Below are positions 43,133 to 52,203 of a DNA stretch of 64,000 nt, piece after piece. Every line of letters begins with the position of its first letter. Positions within the stretch are counted from its first letter, which is position 1. A program made the position numbers and the translations under genes. The stretch is from Anaerolineales bacterium (GTDB lineage: Bacteria; Chloroflexota; Anaerolineae; Anaerolineales; Villigracilaceae), in assembly GCA_030834895.1 (NCBI GenBank), contig JAUQXA010000059.1, positions 229,452 through 293,451 on the forward strand, given 5' to 3'. Under the pieces are notes generated by a model. That model was given only the letters and a program-made list of their open reading frames with translations, was not told the DNA's origin and did not search any database.

Positions 43133-45487
43133 CTAAAAACCTTCGTGTTCCGTTCTCGCAATAATCTCATCTTGTAATGTCTTGCTCAGGTCGCAGAAGT
43201 AATCGCTGTACCCTGCCACGCGGACGATCAGTGAGCGATACTGTTCGGGGTTTGCCTGTGCCGCCTTGAGCGTTTTCGCATCCACCACGTTGAACTGGAT
43301 GTGGTGCCCGTCAAGCTTGAAATACCCGCGCACCAAACTGACCAATTTATCCAAGCCTTCGTCGTTAGCTAAAACCTGCGGTGTGAACTTCTGGTTGAGC
43401 AGGGTTCCGCCCGTGCGGACGTGATCCATCTTGGCGACGGAGCGCGCCGCCGCGGTTGGACCGTTGCGGTCCGCGCCCTGAACGGGGGAGACGCCCTCCG
43501 AAAGCGGAGCCCACGCTTTGCGACCGTCGGGAGTGGCTCCCGTCACCGAGCCGAAGTACACGTGACACGTGGTCGGCAACATGTTGACGTGGTATTCGCC
43601 GCCGCGCATGTTCTTGCGTCCGTCCACGGCGTTGAGGTAGGACTCGAAAGTTCGGCGCATCAAGTCGTCTGCGTAATCGTCGTCGTTGCCGTATTTCGGC
43701 GTGCGGTTCAGGAACATCTGCCGCTCGCGTTCGTGACCTTCAAAGTTCGCAGACAAAATCTCCAGCAGGGCAGACATGCTCATGGTCTTGTCTTCAAAGA
43801 CGTGTTTCTTGATCGAAGCCAGTGTGTCCGCCATCGTACCGATGCCTACGCCTTGAATGTAGCTCGTGTTGTAGCGTGCCCCGCCCGCGTGATAATCCTT
43901 GCCGCGCGCAATGCAGTCATCCGTCAGCAGGGACAAAAACGGAGCGGGCAAATACTTCGCATACAGGTTCTCGATCACGTTGTTCCCGCGCACTTTGATG
44001 TCCACAAAATACAGCACCTGCTTTTCAAACGCTTCGAACAACTCATCGAACGACGCAAACGTGCGCGGGTCGCCCGTCTGCAATCCCAACTGCCTGCCCG
44101 TGCGCGGGTCGACGCCGTTGTGCAAAGTCAACTCCAGCACCTTCGGTAGGTTGAAATAGCCCGTCAAAATATAGGCTTCCTTGCCGAACGCGCCGACTTC
44201 CACGCATCCGCTTGAGCCACCGCAGCGCGCATCGACCACATCCTTGCCCATGCGGACCAACTCCTGCACGATCAAATCCGAGTTGAAGATCGAAGGCTGA
44301 CCAAATCCTGTGCGGATGATCTTCGCGGCGCGGCGCACGAACTTGTCAGGGTTCTTCTTGCTGACCTGCACCGACGACGACGGTTGGAGCAGTCGCATGT
44401 CTTCGATCACGTCCAACAGCAAATACGTCACCTCGTTCACGCCGTCCGAACCGTCGGGCTTCAACCCGCCGACGTTGATCTGCGCGAAGTCGGTGTAGGT
44501 TCCGCTTTCGGCGGCGGTCACACCCACCTTGGGCGGCGCGGGCTGGTTGTTGAACTTGATCCAGAAGCAGTGCAGTAGTTCCTCGTAATATTCGCGCTCA
44601 TGCGCGTTCAAATCATAAAACGGTATCAAATGCTGGTCGAGCTTGCCAGGGCAGAATGCATCCCAGGTGTTGAGTTCGGTGGTCACGCCGAGGTGGACAA
44701 ACCAATAATATTGCAGCGCTTCGTGGAAATCGGATGGGGCGTGGGCTGGGACGTGGCGACAGACTTGGGCGATCTTCTCAAGTTCCGCCTTCCGCGCGGG
44801 ATTCGACTCCGCCCTGGCTTGATTCTCAGCCAATTCGGCATATCTCTCCCCAAAGCGGATCAACGCTCCCGCCGCGATGTGCATTGCCTTCAACTCTTCC
44901 TGCTTGTCGTAGGCTTCGGGATCATTCAAAAAGTCCAGCGTGGACAATCGCTTGTCGATCTCGGCTTGAAAGTCCAACATGCCCTTGCGATAGATTTTGT
45001 CATCGAGCACGGTGTGACCTGGCGCGCGCTGTTCCATGAACTCGGTGTAAATGCCCGCTTCGTAGGCGGCTTTCCACTCGTCGGTCATCTCGCTCAGAAT
45101 CATCTCGCGCATCGATTTGTTCTGCCAGTACGGGATGACCGTTTTCTCGTACGCATCCCGCGTAGACGGCTCGACATGGAACGAGGTTTTTTCGCGGGTA
45201 TCCAGAATATCGAGGTCGCTGAGTGAGTGACAACACAACTCAGGGAAGGTCGGCGCAGTCTTGGGCGCAGGTCCCTTCTCGCCGACGATCAACTCGCCGG
45301 GATAGATTTCAATATACTTGTGTTCCATCAGATAGGCAAACGACTTGGCGCGTTTGACGGGCGTGGAAAGCATCCCCGTTTCCTGTTGATAGAAAGCGGT
45401 CAGCAACTCGGCGCGCTCACTGGAAAGAGTCTCTTTGGCGTTCAGGCTTTTTTCTCGCAACATTTTGACACGGTCTGTGATTGGCAT
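43133..45487 (-). CDS. Glycyl radical enzyme, 4-hydroxyproline dehydratase-like
   Basis: A 784-residue glycyl radical enzyme. The thiyl Cys428 and base Glu430 form the GCVE motif of the dehydratase/lyase branch, not the CC pair of pyruvate formate-lyase. Gly759 in RVAGYSDYF carries the radical. The tail RTEHEGF and the GGSSGCVEVGAFGKEAY context resemble trans-4-hydroxy-L-proline dehydratase (HypD), which dehydrates hydroxyproline to pyrroline-5-carboxylate; diol dehydratases are the main alternative. The activase gene is directly upstream on the same strand. Strict anaerobic chemistry is implied. Confidence 0.8.
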   Translation of the reverse strand: MPITDRVKMLREKSLNAKETLSSERAELLTAFYQQETGMLSTPVKRAKSFAYLMEHKYIEIYPGELIVGEKGPAPKTAPTFPELCCHSLSDLDILDTREKTSFHVEPSTRDAYEKTVIPYWQNKSMREMILSEMTDEWKAAYEAGIYTEFMEQRAPGHTVLDDKIYRKGMLDFQAEIDKRLSTLDFLNDPEAYDKQEELKAMHIAAGALIRFGERYAELAENQARAESNPARKAELEKIAQVCRHVPAHAPSDFHEALQYYWFVHLGVTTELNTWDAFCPGKLDQHLIPFYDLNAHEREYYEELLHCFWIKFNNQPAPPKVGVTAAESGTYTDFAQINVGGLKPDGSDGVNEVTYLLLDVIEDMRLLQPSSSVQVSKKNPDKFVRRAAKIIRTGFGQPSIFNSDLIVQELVRMGKDVVDARCGGSSGCVEVGAFGKEAYILTGYFNLPKVLELTLHNGVDPRTGRQLGLQTGDPRTFASFDELFEAFEKQVLYFVDIKVRGNNVIENLYAKYLPAPFLSLLTDDCIARGKDYHAGGARYNTSYIQGVGIGTMADTLASIKKHVFEDKTMSMSALLEILSANFEGHERERQMFLNRTPKYGNDDDYADDLMRRTFESYLNAVDGRKNMRGGEYHVNMLPTTCHVYFGSVTGATPDGRKAWAPLSEGVSPVQGADRNGPTAAARSVAKMDHVRTGGTLLNQKFTPQVLANDEGLDKLVSLVRGYFKLDGHHIQFNVVDAKTLKAAQANPEQYRSLIVRVAGYSDYFCDLSKTLQDEIIARTEHEGF

Positions 45488-45539
45488 GGGAACCTCCGAA
45501 AGGATAAAAAATCCGTAGTAGCGACTTCAGTCGCTGTAC

Positions 45540-46439
45540 CTATCTTATTGTGACTTGCAAATCATATTTTCTCAACAACTCAGCCGCTTGACTTATGGCT
45601 TCTTTTGTCGGTGAGCGAGTATCTGGCAGTTTGTAGTCCCAGCCGAGGGCTTCGTATTTGGCTTGCGCGATGTCGTGGTAGCCCATCAACTCCACGCCTT
45701 CGAGACGTGGCAGGCTGGCAAGGAATCGTCCGCTAGCGTGCAGGTTTTCTTCGTCGTCGTTGATGCCCGGAATCAGCGGAATCCGTACGAGGATTTTATG
45801 TCCGCGCTCGGCGAGTTTTTTTAGGTTTTCCAAAATCACTTCGTTGGGGACTCCCGTCACTTTGCGATGGCGGATGCTGTCCATGTGTTTCAAATCGTAG
45901 AGGAACAGGTCAACCTTCCCCTGAATCTGCTCGAAGACGTTCCAGTTTGCAAAACCGCTCGTGTCCACTGTCGTGTGGATCTCCTGCTCGCGGCAGGCAG
46001 TTAACAGGGCAGAGAGAAAAGTCGGCTGCATTAACGGCTCGCCGCCGGAGAAAGTCACACCGCCGCCAGATTCATCGTAAAACGGGATTTCCCTCTTGAC
46101 CTGCGCCATCACTTCGCTGACGGTGGTTTCGTATCCCGAAAATTGCCGTGCCCCCGAATAACAGACTGAAATACAAGTTTGGCAACCAGTGCATTTTTCG
46201 CGGTCGGTGATGGCGGAACCGTTCAGGTAAATCCCGCCTTCAGGACAAACCTCCGCGCACGCGCCGCACAGCAGACAGCGGTTTTGACGATAGAGGAATT
46301 CAGGCGTGAGGGATTGACTCTCCGGGTTGTGACACCACCAACACGAGAGGGGACAGCCGCTGAAAAAGACCGTCGTCCGAATGCCGGGACCATCGTTGAT
46401 GGAATATTTCTTGATATCGAAGATTGTTCCGCTTTCCAC
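45540..46439 (-). CDS. Glycyl-radical enzyme activating radical SAM protein
   Basis: A 299-residue activase. Cys29, Cys33 and Cys36 of CPLSCWWC bind the SAM [4Fe-4S] cluster; an inserted two-cluster ferredoxin domain follows (CLLCGACAEVCPEGG, CTGCQTCISVC), as in the dehydratase/lyase activases and unlike PflA. GGGVTFSGGEPLMQP is the SAM-binding GGE block. It puts the radical on Gly759 of the downstream enzyme. The gap between the genes is 52 bases. Confidence 0.93.
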   Translation of the reverse strand: MESGTIFDIKKYSINDGPGIRTTVFFSGCPLSCWWCHNPESQSLTPEFLYRQNRCLLCGACAEVCPEGGIYLNGSAITDREKCTGCQTCISVCYSGARQFSGYETTVSEVMAQVKREIPFYDESGGGVTFSGGEPLMQPTFLSALLTACREQEIHTTVDTSGFANWNVFEQIQGKVDLFLYDLKHMDSIRHRKVTGVPNEVILENLKKLAERGHKILVRIPLIPGINDDEENLHASGRFLASLPRLEGVELMGYHDIAQAKYEALGWDYKLPDTRSPTKEAISQAAELLRKYDLQVTIR

Positions 46440-46477
46440 AATAAAAATATACTCTCAGTTTGGGAGTCTGTCAATAA

Positions 46478-46498
46478 AAATATACAACTTGTATATTT
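46478..46498. promoter_or_regulatory. Perfect palindrome, probable GntR operator
   Basis: Arm AAATATACAA, one central C, and the exact complement (21 bp). It sits in the divergent space between the activase gene and the GntR gene; FCD-type regulators bind sites of this look (TTGTATA/TATACAA). Confidence 0.75.
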
Positions 46499-46517
46499 AT
46501 TGTATGCTGGTGTAAAA

Positions 46518-46582
46518 TGTAGGGGCAGGTCTTTCTTGGGCGGCCTATTATGTTGGCCTATCCTGTAAGATCTGCCCCTACA
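46518..46582. repeat. Palindromic GTAGGGGCAG repeat element
   Basis: TGTAGGGGCAG at one end and CTGCCCCTACA at the other, 65 bases, with a further inner palindrome. A shortened relative (GGGGCGAGA-GGA-TCTCGCCCC) is in frame in the mutase gene at 62249-62269. Its end abuts the GntR gene's ribosome site. Confidence 0.7.
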
Positions 46583-46592
46583 GGAAACGCCC

Positions 46593-47258
46593 ATGATCAA
46601 AAAAACACATGCCCCCAAACCCCGCGCCAGTGATCAAGTTGAAAACGAGCTGCGTCGGCTGATTTTGACCCTCGAACTGGAACCCGGCCTCGCCGTGAGC
46701 GAATCTTCGCTCATGAAGCGCTTTGGCTGGGGGCGGACCCCGCTTCGGGAGGCGTTCCAGCGGCTGGCGGAGCAGTCCCTGCTCCAGATCATTCCCCAGC
46801 ACGGGGCAGTTGTCACCCCGCTTGCGGTGTTCGACTTTGTCGAGATGATGGACGCGATGGGCATGGTCATCGGTTCGGCCGCATCCCTAGCTTGCCGCCG
46901 CTTGACGGAAGAGCAGTTGTCCCGTTTGGATGAAATCGTATCTCAGGCGGAATCTGCCGCATCAAAAAATGACTTTGCCAGCCTTGCCGACCTGGATTAT
47001 GAATTCCACCAAATTTTGGCTGAAGCAACGGGTAATCGCTACCTGCAAAATTATTTGCTTCACCTGCATCAGGCGGCCACCCGATTCAACTATGCCGCCT
47101 GGCTGAGGGATGGGCATGTTGGCGAGTCTCTTGGCGAGCACCGCCGTATCGTGGACATTTTTCGTCGGCGCGACCCTGCACAGGCCAAAACGGTGATGTT
47201 GGAGCACATTGAGGGAGCGCGCCAGCGGGTGTTGGGAACGATGAAGAACGGGGAGTAA
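46593..47258 (+). CDS. GntR-family regulator, FCD type
   Basis: A 221-residue regulator: winged helix 10-75 (SDQVENELRRLILTLELEPGLAVSESSLMKRFGWGRTPLREAFQRLAEQSLLQIIPQHGAVVTPL) and an all-helical FCD ligand-binding domain 85-210 with the metal-site residues in DLDYEFHQILAEATGN and GEHRRIVD. Divergent from the activase/dehydratase pair, with a perfect operator between them; likely the local repressor answering to the substrate or product of the dehydratase. AGGAAA serves as ribosome site. Confidence 0.9.
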   Translation: MIKKTHAPKPRASDQVENELRRLILTLELEPGLAVSESSLMKRFGWGRTPLREAFQRLAEQSLLQIIPQHGAVVTPLAVFDFVEMMDAMGMVIGSAASLACRRLTEEQLSRLDEIVSQAESAASKNDFASLADLDYEFHQILAEATGNRYLQNYLLHLHQAATRFNYAAWLRDGHVGESLGEHRRIVDIFRRRDPAQAKTVMLEHIEGARQRVLGTMKNGE

Positions 47259-47292
47259 AATACCCTTCAAATACTGTTCCAAAGAGGAAATG

Positions 47293-48342
47293 ATGGATAA
47301 ACGGTTTTTCGTTTTGACTGGACTATTGCTCATGCTCCTTGCCTGCAACATCGGAACTTCCACCCCAACCCCGACCACGGATCTGTTTGCCACTCTTTCA
47401 GCTTCGACTCCGGTGGAAGGGAATCCTGCTGTCACTGAGTCCGCCCAAATTGCAACCTCTGTTTTTCTTCCCACGCCGATCCCGCCGACAGCGGCACCCG
47501 GCTCTTCGTCAACCGGCCAGCCAACGGGTCGGATCGTTTATACCTGTGAGATGTTCAAAACCGAATCCACCAGTCAGGTCTGCATCATCAACGCGGACGG
47601 GACAGGCTTCCGCCGCCTGACAACGGACGACGCGCGGCAACATAATTATCCGTCCTTGTCGCCTGATGGGAGAAGCGTGATTTATTCCGCTCACCGCGAA
47701 GCGAAGTTCTTTGAAATTTATGAGATGAATCTTGCCTCCGGCAATGTGACGCAGTTGACCAATAAGCTGGGCGGACTTGGCTCGCCGGAAATTTCACCGG
47801 ATGGCAAGTCGATCATTTTCAAGAGAATGGCGGTCAATACCGGTAAAAATTTCATCTGGTGGATGAGACGCAATGGCGGAGACGCCGATAAGATCATGCG
47901 CTTCGAAGGTTGGGACCCGACCTGGTCACCGGATGGAGAGTATGTTTTGTTCGTTTCCAATATGGACGGACCTGTTCAGTTGTTCCGCAGTCGATTCAAT
48001 GGGAATGATTTACACAGGGTCAGCAGCTTGTTCGTCGGTGGGCGGGCGGACTGGTCGCCGGATGGACATTGGATCGTCACCTACACGGGCGACCCGGGCA
48101 ACCGCGAGATATACATCATGACCGCTGATGGTTTGAATCCACGCGTGATTTCGCCTGCGGGTGGAAACTCGCGCGAACCGTCCTTTTCACCTGATGGACA
48201 ATGGATCGCCTTTACCGCATATTACGACCACCTCGGTGATGCGAACGGATGTGAAATCTATATCGTGCGGACAGACGGCACCGATCTGCGCCGTTTGACA
48301 GACAACGGCTATTGTGATTCCCAACCGCGTTGGGGGCAATAA
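47293..48342 (+). CDS. TolB/WD40-like beta-propeller lipoprotein
   Basis: A 349-residue lipoprotein with lipobox LLAC (Cys17), a Thr/Pro linker to about 75 and five to six PD40/TolB propeller blades, recognised by repeated SPDG blocks (PSLSPDGRSVIYSAH, PEISPDGKSIIFKRM, PTWSPDGEYVLFVSN, ADWSPDGHWIVTY, PSFSPDGQWIAFTAY). The second ATG is favoured because GAGG then has a 5-base spacing. Probably binds a surface protein or glycan; no enzymatic residues are seen. Confidence 0.85.
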   Translation: MDKRFFVLTGLLLMLLACNIGTSTPTPTTDLFATLSASTPVEGNPAVTESAQIATSVFLPTPIPPTAAPGSSSTGQPTGRIVYTCEMFKTESTSQVCIINADGTGFRRLTTDDARQHNYPSLSPDGRSVIYSAHREAKFFEIYEMNLASGNVTQLTNKLGGLGSPEISPDGKSIIFKRMAVNTGKNFIWWMRRNGGDADKIMRFEGWDPTWSPDGEYVLFVSNMDGPVQLFRSRFNGNDLHRVSSLFVGGRADWSPDGHWIVTYTGDPGNREIYIMTADGLNPRVISPAGGNSREPSFSPDGQWIAFTAYYDHLGDANGCEIYIVRTDGTDLRRLTDNGYCDSQPRWGQ

Positions 48343-48483
48343 GTAATACCTCCGAAATGTGTCGCCCTGAGCGAGAGCGAAGGGTCTCTGTCGGCAAAAA
48401 TAAAATTTGGTATAGTAAAATGTGTGGCGCTTTTGCCGACGCTTTTCATCATAGAAGCAATTTAAAATCATTGGAGAAAATTC

Positions 48484-48828
48484 ATGAGTTTCCTATCCCG
48501 CCTGTTCGGCCCCTCTGTCCCTAAAATCAGCCCAACTGATTTGAATGAAAAATTGAAATTTGGAAAACACCCCCTTATCATTGACGTGCGCCAGCCGGAT
48601 GAATTTCGGCAGGTACATATCAAGGGAGCCAAGCTGGTCCCATTGACCGAGATTTACAAACATATTAGCGAGCTCCCCAAGGGACGCGAGATTGTTTGCG
48701 TCTGTGCCACGGGGAGTCGCAGCAGGTCGGCGGCAAAGATATTGGCAAAGGAGGGCTTTATCGTCTTCGATATGCAGGGTGGCATGACCGCCTGGCGGCA
48801 TGCAAAACTTCCTGTGCAAAAAGGGTAA
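48484..48828 (+). CDS. Single-domain rhodanese
   Basis: A 114-residue cytoplasmic protein: strand LIIDVRQPDEFRQVHIKGAKLVPL and active loop CVCATGSRSRSAA, whose Cys in CATGSRS carries the persulfide. GGAG is 8 bases ahead of the ATG. Rhodanese domains move sulfane sulfur, and in selenium-using cells may also carry selenium; no evidence here for the latter. Confidence 0.9.
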   Translation: MSFLSRLFGPSVPKISPTDLNEKLKFGKHPLIIDVRQPDEFRQVHIKGAKLVPLTEIYKHISELPKGREIVCVCATGSRSRSAAKILAKEGFIVFDMQGGMTAWRHAKLPVQKG

Positions 48829-48984
48829 GTGTAGTTTTTTGCACAGGCGGACACTTCGACACGGTGAGCGAGAGACGAACCGTCAGCGCAGACGTGGTGC
48901 AGTGCGGGTGAGTATCCCACCAGTCGGATGTACCCTGTGTTGGGCGGCTTTGCATTCGGCTTTTATTGATCCCGGTCTTTGAAC
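48829..48984. repeat. Spacer with GACACGGTGAGCGAGAGACGA repeat copy
   Basis: Non-coding spacer. 48853-48897 is one copy of a 45-bp direct repeat whose other copy is 50606-50650, on the far side of the glycosyltransferase gene. Smaller related scraps such as CCCTGAGCGAGAGCGAAGGG lie at 48364-48390. Confidence 0.65.
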
Positions 48985-50529
48985 TTAGCGATAAACTTTC
49001 ATACTAGTCCATATCACATCGGAAGAAGCGGTTGGTTTTCTGCATAGATAGATAGAAGGGACGCCAACCGGCACGTCATAGACGTGTGTAACAGTCTTCT
49101 TCAGTTCACATTCGTCAAAAAAGGCGGTCACTGAAGATAGGTGACTGGAAACAATGATCATAACATCCCAGGAATATCCCGGTCCCCAGAGATAGTACGT
49201 CAAAACTCCACTGACTGCATGAGGAAGTCCGTATTTTGGCCCCAATTCGTCTATAGAGCCAGCCGTCGAGTACCAATCAGCATAAATCCCCGCGATGGCA
49301 CGTTCTTCTGGAGGAAGCTCATCATACACCTCGGCCACCTCCCGGACGAGTTCTTCCCACTCCAGTTTGCCAGAGAGAAGTGGCGAGATATGGAAGGTTA
49401 CACCTTTGAATTCTTTTATGGGCGGATTCAAGGGCTTGAGGGTGTAGACAATGGTTTTCACACCGTCTATCGGCAGGATGGGTAGACTGGTTAAGACGGA
49501 CAAGACTCCCGCTATCAGTAGATATCCTACGACGCCGGCTCTTATCCATCTCCCCCAGCGCACTCTGGTGGATAACTCCTCTACAAACACCGCGCCGGCC
49601 GCCAAGATTGGCATAAAAAGTTCTACGAGCATCCGTGTTGAACTGTGCAGCATGAACATCATCGCCAGCGTTATCGCCAACAGCAGGCCCAGGAAACTGT
49701 AGTCCGTGCCGTCGAGGCGGCGAAAGATGCGGTATAGTCCAACCAGCCACAAGGGCAGGAGAAGCGAACCTATGTAACTGAGAAGATTGGTAAGATATTC
49801 CGGGAGGGATGCCTCATACACTCGGGATGTGCCGTAGCTGGTCCAATATTCGAGCGTGGGCCAGCCGTTGGCAGCTTGCCAGAATAGATACGGGGAGACA
49901 ACGACCAGGCAAATTGCTGCTCCCAGCCAGGGCCAGGGCGTCAGCAGATCCTTGCGGTATTTCGAAATGAGGAGCGCGACCAGAAAACCCGGACCCAGAA
50001 ACAGGATGGTCATCTTGGTCAGGCAGGCGATGCCTGCAATCCCGCCAAGAAGGAGCCAGAGCCGGTGATTCCCGGTGCGGAGAAATCGGACAATCACATA
50101 GAGGAAAACAGCCAGGACCAATTGATCGAAGGCATCGTAACAAAAGATGGAATTGAGACCCAGCCAGAGAGGGCCGGCGATGAACCCAAGGATACTTAGC
50201 AACACAGCAAAGGTCTTCCCCCCAAAATCCCTGGAGGTCAGACCCACGAAAACCAGCGTCACTGCCCCGGCGAGCGCTGGAAATATCCGGTAAGCGAATA
50301 AAGAGTCGCCGAGCAGAGCGCGACTCAGTGCTGCCAGCGCAGGCACGAGCGGCGGCAGATCGACATATCCAAACGCCAGATGCCGGCTCAAGGCGATGGT
50401 ATAGAGTTCATCTCCAAAAAAGCCATATTCTGGCGCTGAGTACAGATGAATCGCAAACTTAACTATCGCACCCAGCAAAATCGTAATCACTGTTAAAGAT
50501 AGCCCCAAAATATATTTTTGTTCTTTCAT
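48985..50529 (-). CDS. Membrane glycosyltransferase, PMT/ArnT-like (GT39/GT83)
   Basis: A 514-residue protein. The start at 50529 has GGGAG 8 bases ahead; the longer frame starts in repeat DNA. About 11 helices, with the first outside loop YSAPEYGFFGDELYTIALSRHLAFGYVDLPPLVPAL carrying the Asp/Glu pair of the GT-C superfamily and a following FAYRIFPALAGAVTLVF. These enzymes transfer a sugar from polyprenyl-phosphate donors to protein or lipid on the outer face. No donor synthase is near. It lies between two direct repeats. Confidence 0.82.
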   Translation of the reverse strand: MKEQKYILGLSLTVITILLGAIVKFAIHLYSAPEYGFFGDELYTIALSRHLAFGYVDLPPLVPALAALSRALLGDSLFAYRIFPALAGAVTLVFVGLTSRDFGGKTFAVLLSILGFIAGPLWLGLNSIFCYDAFDQLVLAVFLYVIVRFLRTGNHRLWLLLGGIAGIACLTKMTILFLGPGFLVALLISKYRKDLLTPWPWLGAAICLVVVSPYLFWQAANGWPTLEYWTSYGTSRVYEASLPEYLTNLLSYIGSLLLPLWLVGLYRIFRRLDGTDYSFLGLLLAITLAMMFMLHSSTRMLVELFMPILAAGAVFVEELSTRVRWGRWIRAGVVGYLLIAGVLSVLTSLPILPIDGVKTIVYTLKPLNPPIKEFKGVTFHISPLLSGKLEWEELVREVAEVYDELPPEERAIAGIYADWYSTAGSIDELGPKYGLPHAVSGVLTYYLWGPGYSWDVMIIVSSHLSSVTAFFDECELKKTVTHVYDVPVGVPSIYLCRKPTASSDVIWTSMKVYR

Positions 50530-50774
50530 AAATGTATCTCCCAAGAACAGAATATACAATTTAGATCCGCTCAACGATTTGCGGACACTCACCAGCAGAG
50601 CAGGTACTTCGACACGGTGGGCGAGAGACGAACTGTCAGCCGAGGTGTGGACTTCACTTGGGCGGGGAAAAAGCCCAATTGCAAAGCGTACTTTCAATCG
50701 GAGTATTATTTTGTAAGATGAAAATCCGAAACATATGCTATAAGCTTAGAATTGTCGGGCAATTTATACCCAAT
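50530..50774. other. Non-coding spacer with second direct-repeat copy
   Basis: 245 bases without a supported gene. Holds the repeat copy 50606-50650 and AT-rich sequence at the join to the AT-rich block that runs to about 53.9 kb. Confidence 0.5.
50606..50650. repeat. 45-bp direct repeat, right copy
   Basis: ACTTCGACACGGTGGGCGAG and onward; about 85 percent identical to 48853-48897 in the same orientation. Confidence 0.7.
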
Positions 50775-51545
50775 CTAAAATACTTGTTGACTTGATGATA
50801 TTGGAATATCAGGCACAATTTTTGTGTTATTGACATATATATCAAAAACCAGATTTTTGAATTCGTAGGTTACAAGCACATCGGAGCCAGTCTCATAAGC
50901 GTCAATTGTAATTTTTCCAACCTCGGCAACTTCGCCCCCATATACAATGTAATACCCTGAATTTGTAGCGCGGAAAAACACGAACTTACCCTTTGATAGC
51001 CAGTTATCAGCAGTGCTTACTCCAAATGCTAAATTGCCGTTTGTCTGACCCGAAATGAATGTATCTATCCTAACGTTAAAGCTTATAGTTCCTTCTTTTG
51101 GAATTGGCGTATATATAGCGCCTCTTTGCTCTGCGCTGTTCTGAATAGCAAAAAACAACTTTCCTTCTTGGGCAGCAATACCAATGCTAGACAAATCCCA
51201 ACAATTATTATCTCTAGTAAATTTGCTGCTATTGGGTGAAGGTATCCAGATAGAGGCATTTATGCAATTGGTTGAAAAATCATATTCAGGTAAAAGGGTG
51301 GGAGTAGATGTTTGCAAAGTCGCTGTTGGCGAAATAGTTGGGGTATTGGTGGAAACTATGGTTGTCAAAGTAGCTTTAGATAAATTCTGTTTTGCTTCTG
51401 CAGTTTGAGTTGCATTAATTGCCAATTCTATTGGTGCTGTATTTCCACGAAAGGCAAAATAAGCGACTAAAACAGAGCCGATCATGCCAATGATGGCAAT
51501 GATGATTGTAGTTATGTTCTGCGATGTTAATTGCCGTTTACTCAT
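50775..51545 (-). CDS. Membrane-anchored protein with possible jelly-roll domain
   Basis: A 256-residue protein: one helix (about 11-31), a Thr-rich linker (residues 50-85), then about 165 residues of beta-rich sequence (FSTNCINASIWIPS; ISFNVRIDTFISGQTNGNLAFGVSTADNWL; VTYEFKNLVFDIYVNNTKI) that looks like a concanavalin/laminin-G-type sandwich. It may bind glycans outside the cell. Codons are AT-rich compared with the neighbours to the left, consistent with acquired DNA. Confidence 0.55.
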   Translation of the reverse strand: MSKRQLTSQNITTIIIAIIGMIGSVLVAYFAFRGNTAPIELAINATQTAEAKQNLSKATLTTIVSTNTPTISPTATLQTSTPTLLPEYDFSTNCINASIWIPSPNSSKFTRDNNCWDLSSIGIAAQEGKLFFAIQNSAEQRGAIYTPIPKEGTISFNVRIDTFISGQTNGNLAFGVSTADNWLSKGKFVFFRATNSGYYIVYGGEVAEVGKITIDAYETGSDVLVTYEFKNLVFDIYVNNTKIVPDIPISSSQQVF

Positions 51546-51774
51546 TTTCTCTTACCTAATTTTGCGGAATACAGGGGATGGATATGGACTCCGCTTGGGC
51601 GTAGATAAAGCTCGAAAACGGTGCATGCACGAAGCGCAGTCTCGCCAGCCAGGTACATGCTGCTGCTGTGTTATGTGGCTCGACTGCTTTTAGTTTTAAT
51701 CATTCATCTTAACAACCAACTCGTTCCAAATCACTTCAGTAATGGAAGTGGTTCAGTCTAGAATCATTCTGATT

Positions 51775-52203
51775 TCAAACACAGCTGTTCCAAAGTGTAT
51801 AACAATTTCTAAGAGCATGCACCCAGTTTTGAAGATGGATAGGTCCCTGTACAGAGTAATACTTCAGCATGCTTGGGGTAACAACAGCGATGGAATAATC
51901 CCTTGCATCACTACGGTGGGCATTGACTTCTTTTTCGATAGCATGCCAGTACTGTTTATCTTTCCGGGCATCAAGTCGATTTATTATTCCATACTCAGAA
52001 TCAAACCATGCCACTTCATAGATCAAGAAAACGACCAAATCTACATCACTCTTCGGATCGGCATCCCCTCTTTGCCAACTACCATAAAGTCCAACGCATG
52101 AAACATCCATCCTGAATGATTCTAAGAGAAATGGAACAATAACTGAAAGGTTTTCCTTCAGATCTGCTTGAATCCATGGAAGCCCCTTAAGCTGAAGTTC
52201 CAT
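51775..52203 (-). CDS. Minimal nucleotidyltransferase (MNT type)
   Basis: A 142-residue protein starting at MELQLKGL (52203). YGSWQRGDADPKSDVDLVVF is the pol-beta-type motif GSxxxG...SDxDL, with two metal Asp residues; a third acidic residue may lie further on. It overlaps the 3' end of the upstream unknown gene by 17 bases, so the two are made together. MNT proteins often act as the antitoxin-like AMPylator in HEPN/MNT pairs; here the partner is not a recognised HEPN protein. Confidence 0.8.
   Translation of the reverse strand: MELQLKGLPWIQADLKENLSVIVPFLLESFRMDVSCVGLYGSWQRGDADPKSDVDLVVFLIYEVAWFDSEYGIINRLDARKDKQYWHAIEKEVNAHRSDARDYSIAVVTPSMLKYYSVQGPIHLQNWVHALRNCYTLWNSCV

Noticed and set aside
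51546..51774. Possible small gene in the gap between the anchored jelly-roll protein and the nucleotidyltransferase
   Set aside because: Only short frames without ribosome sites or motifs; the sequence looks like promoter and repeat debris.
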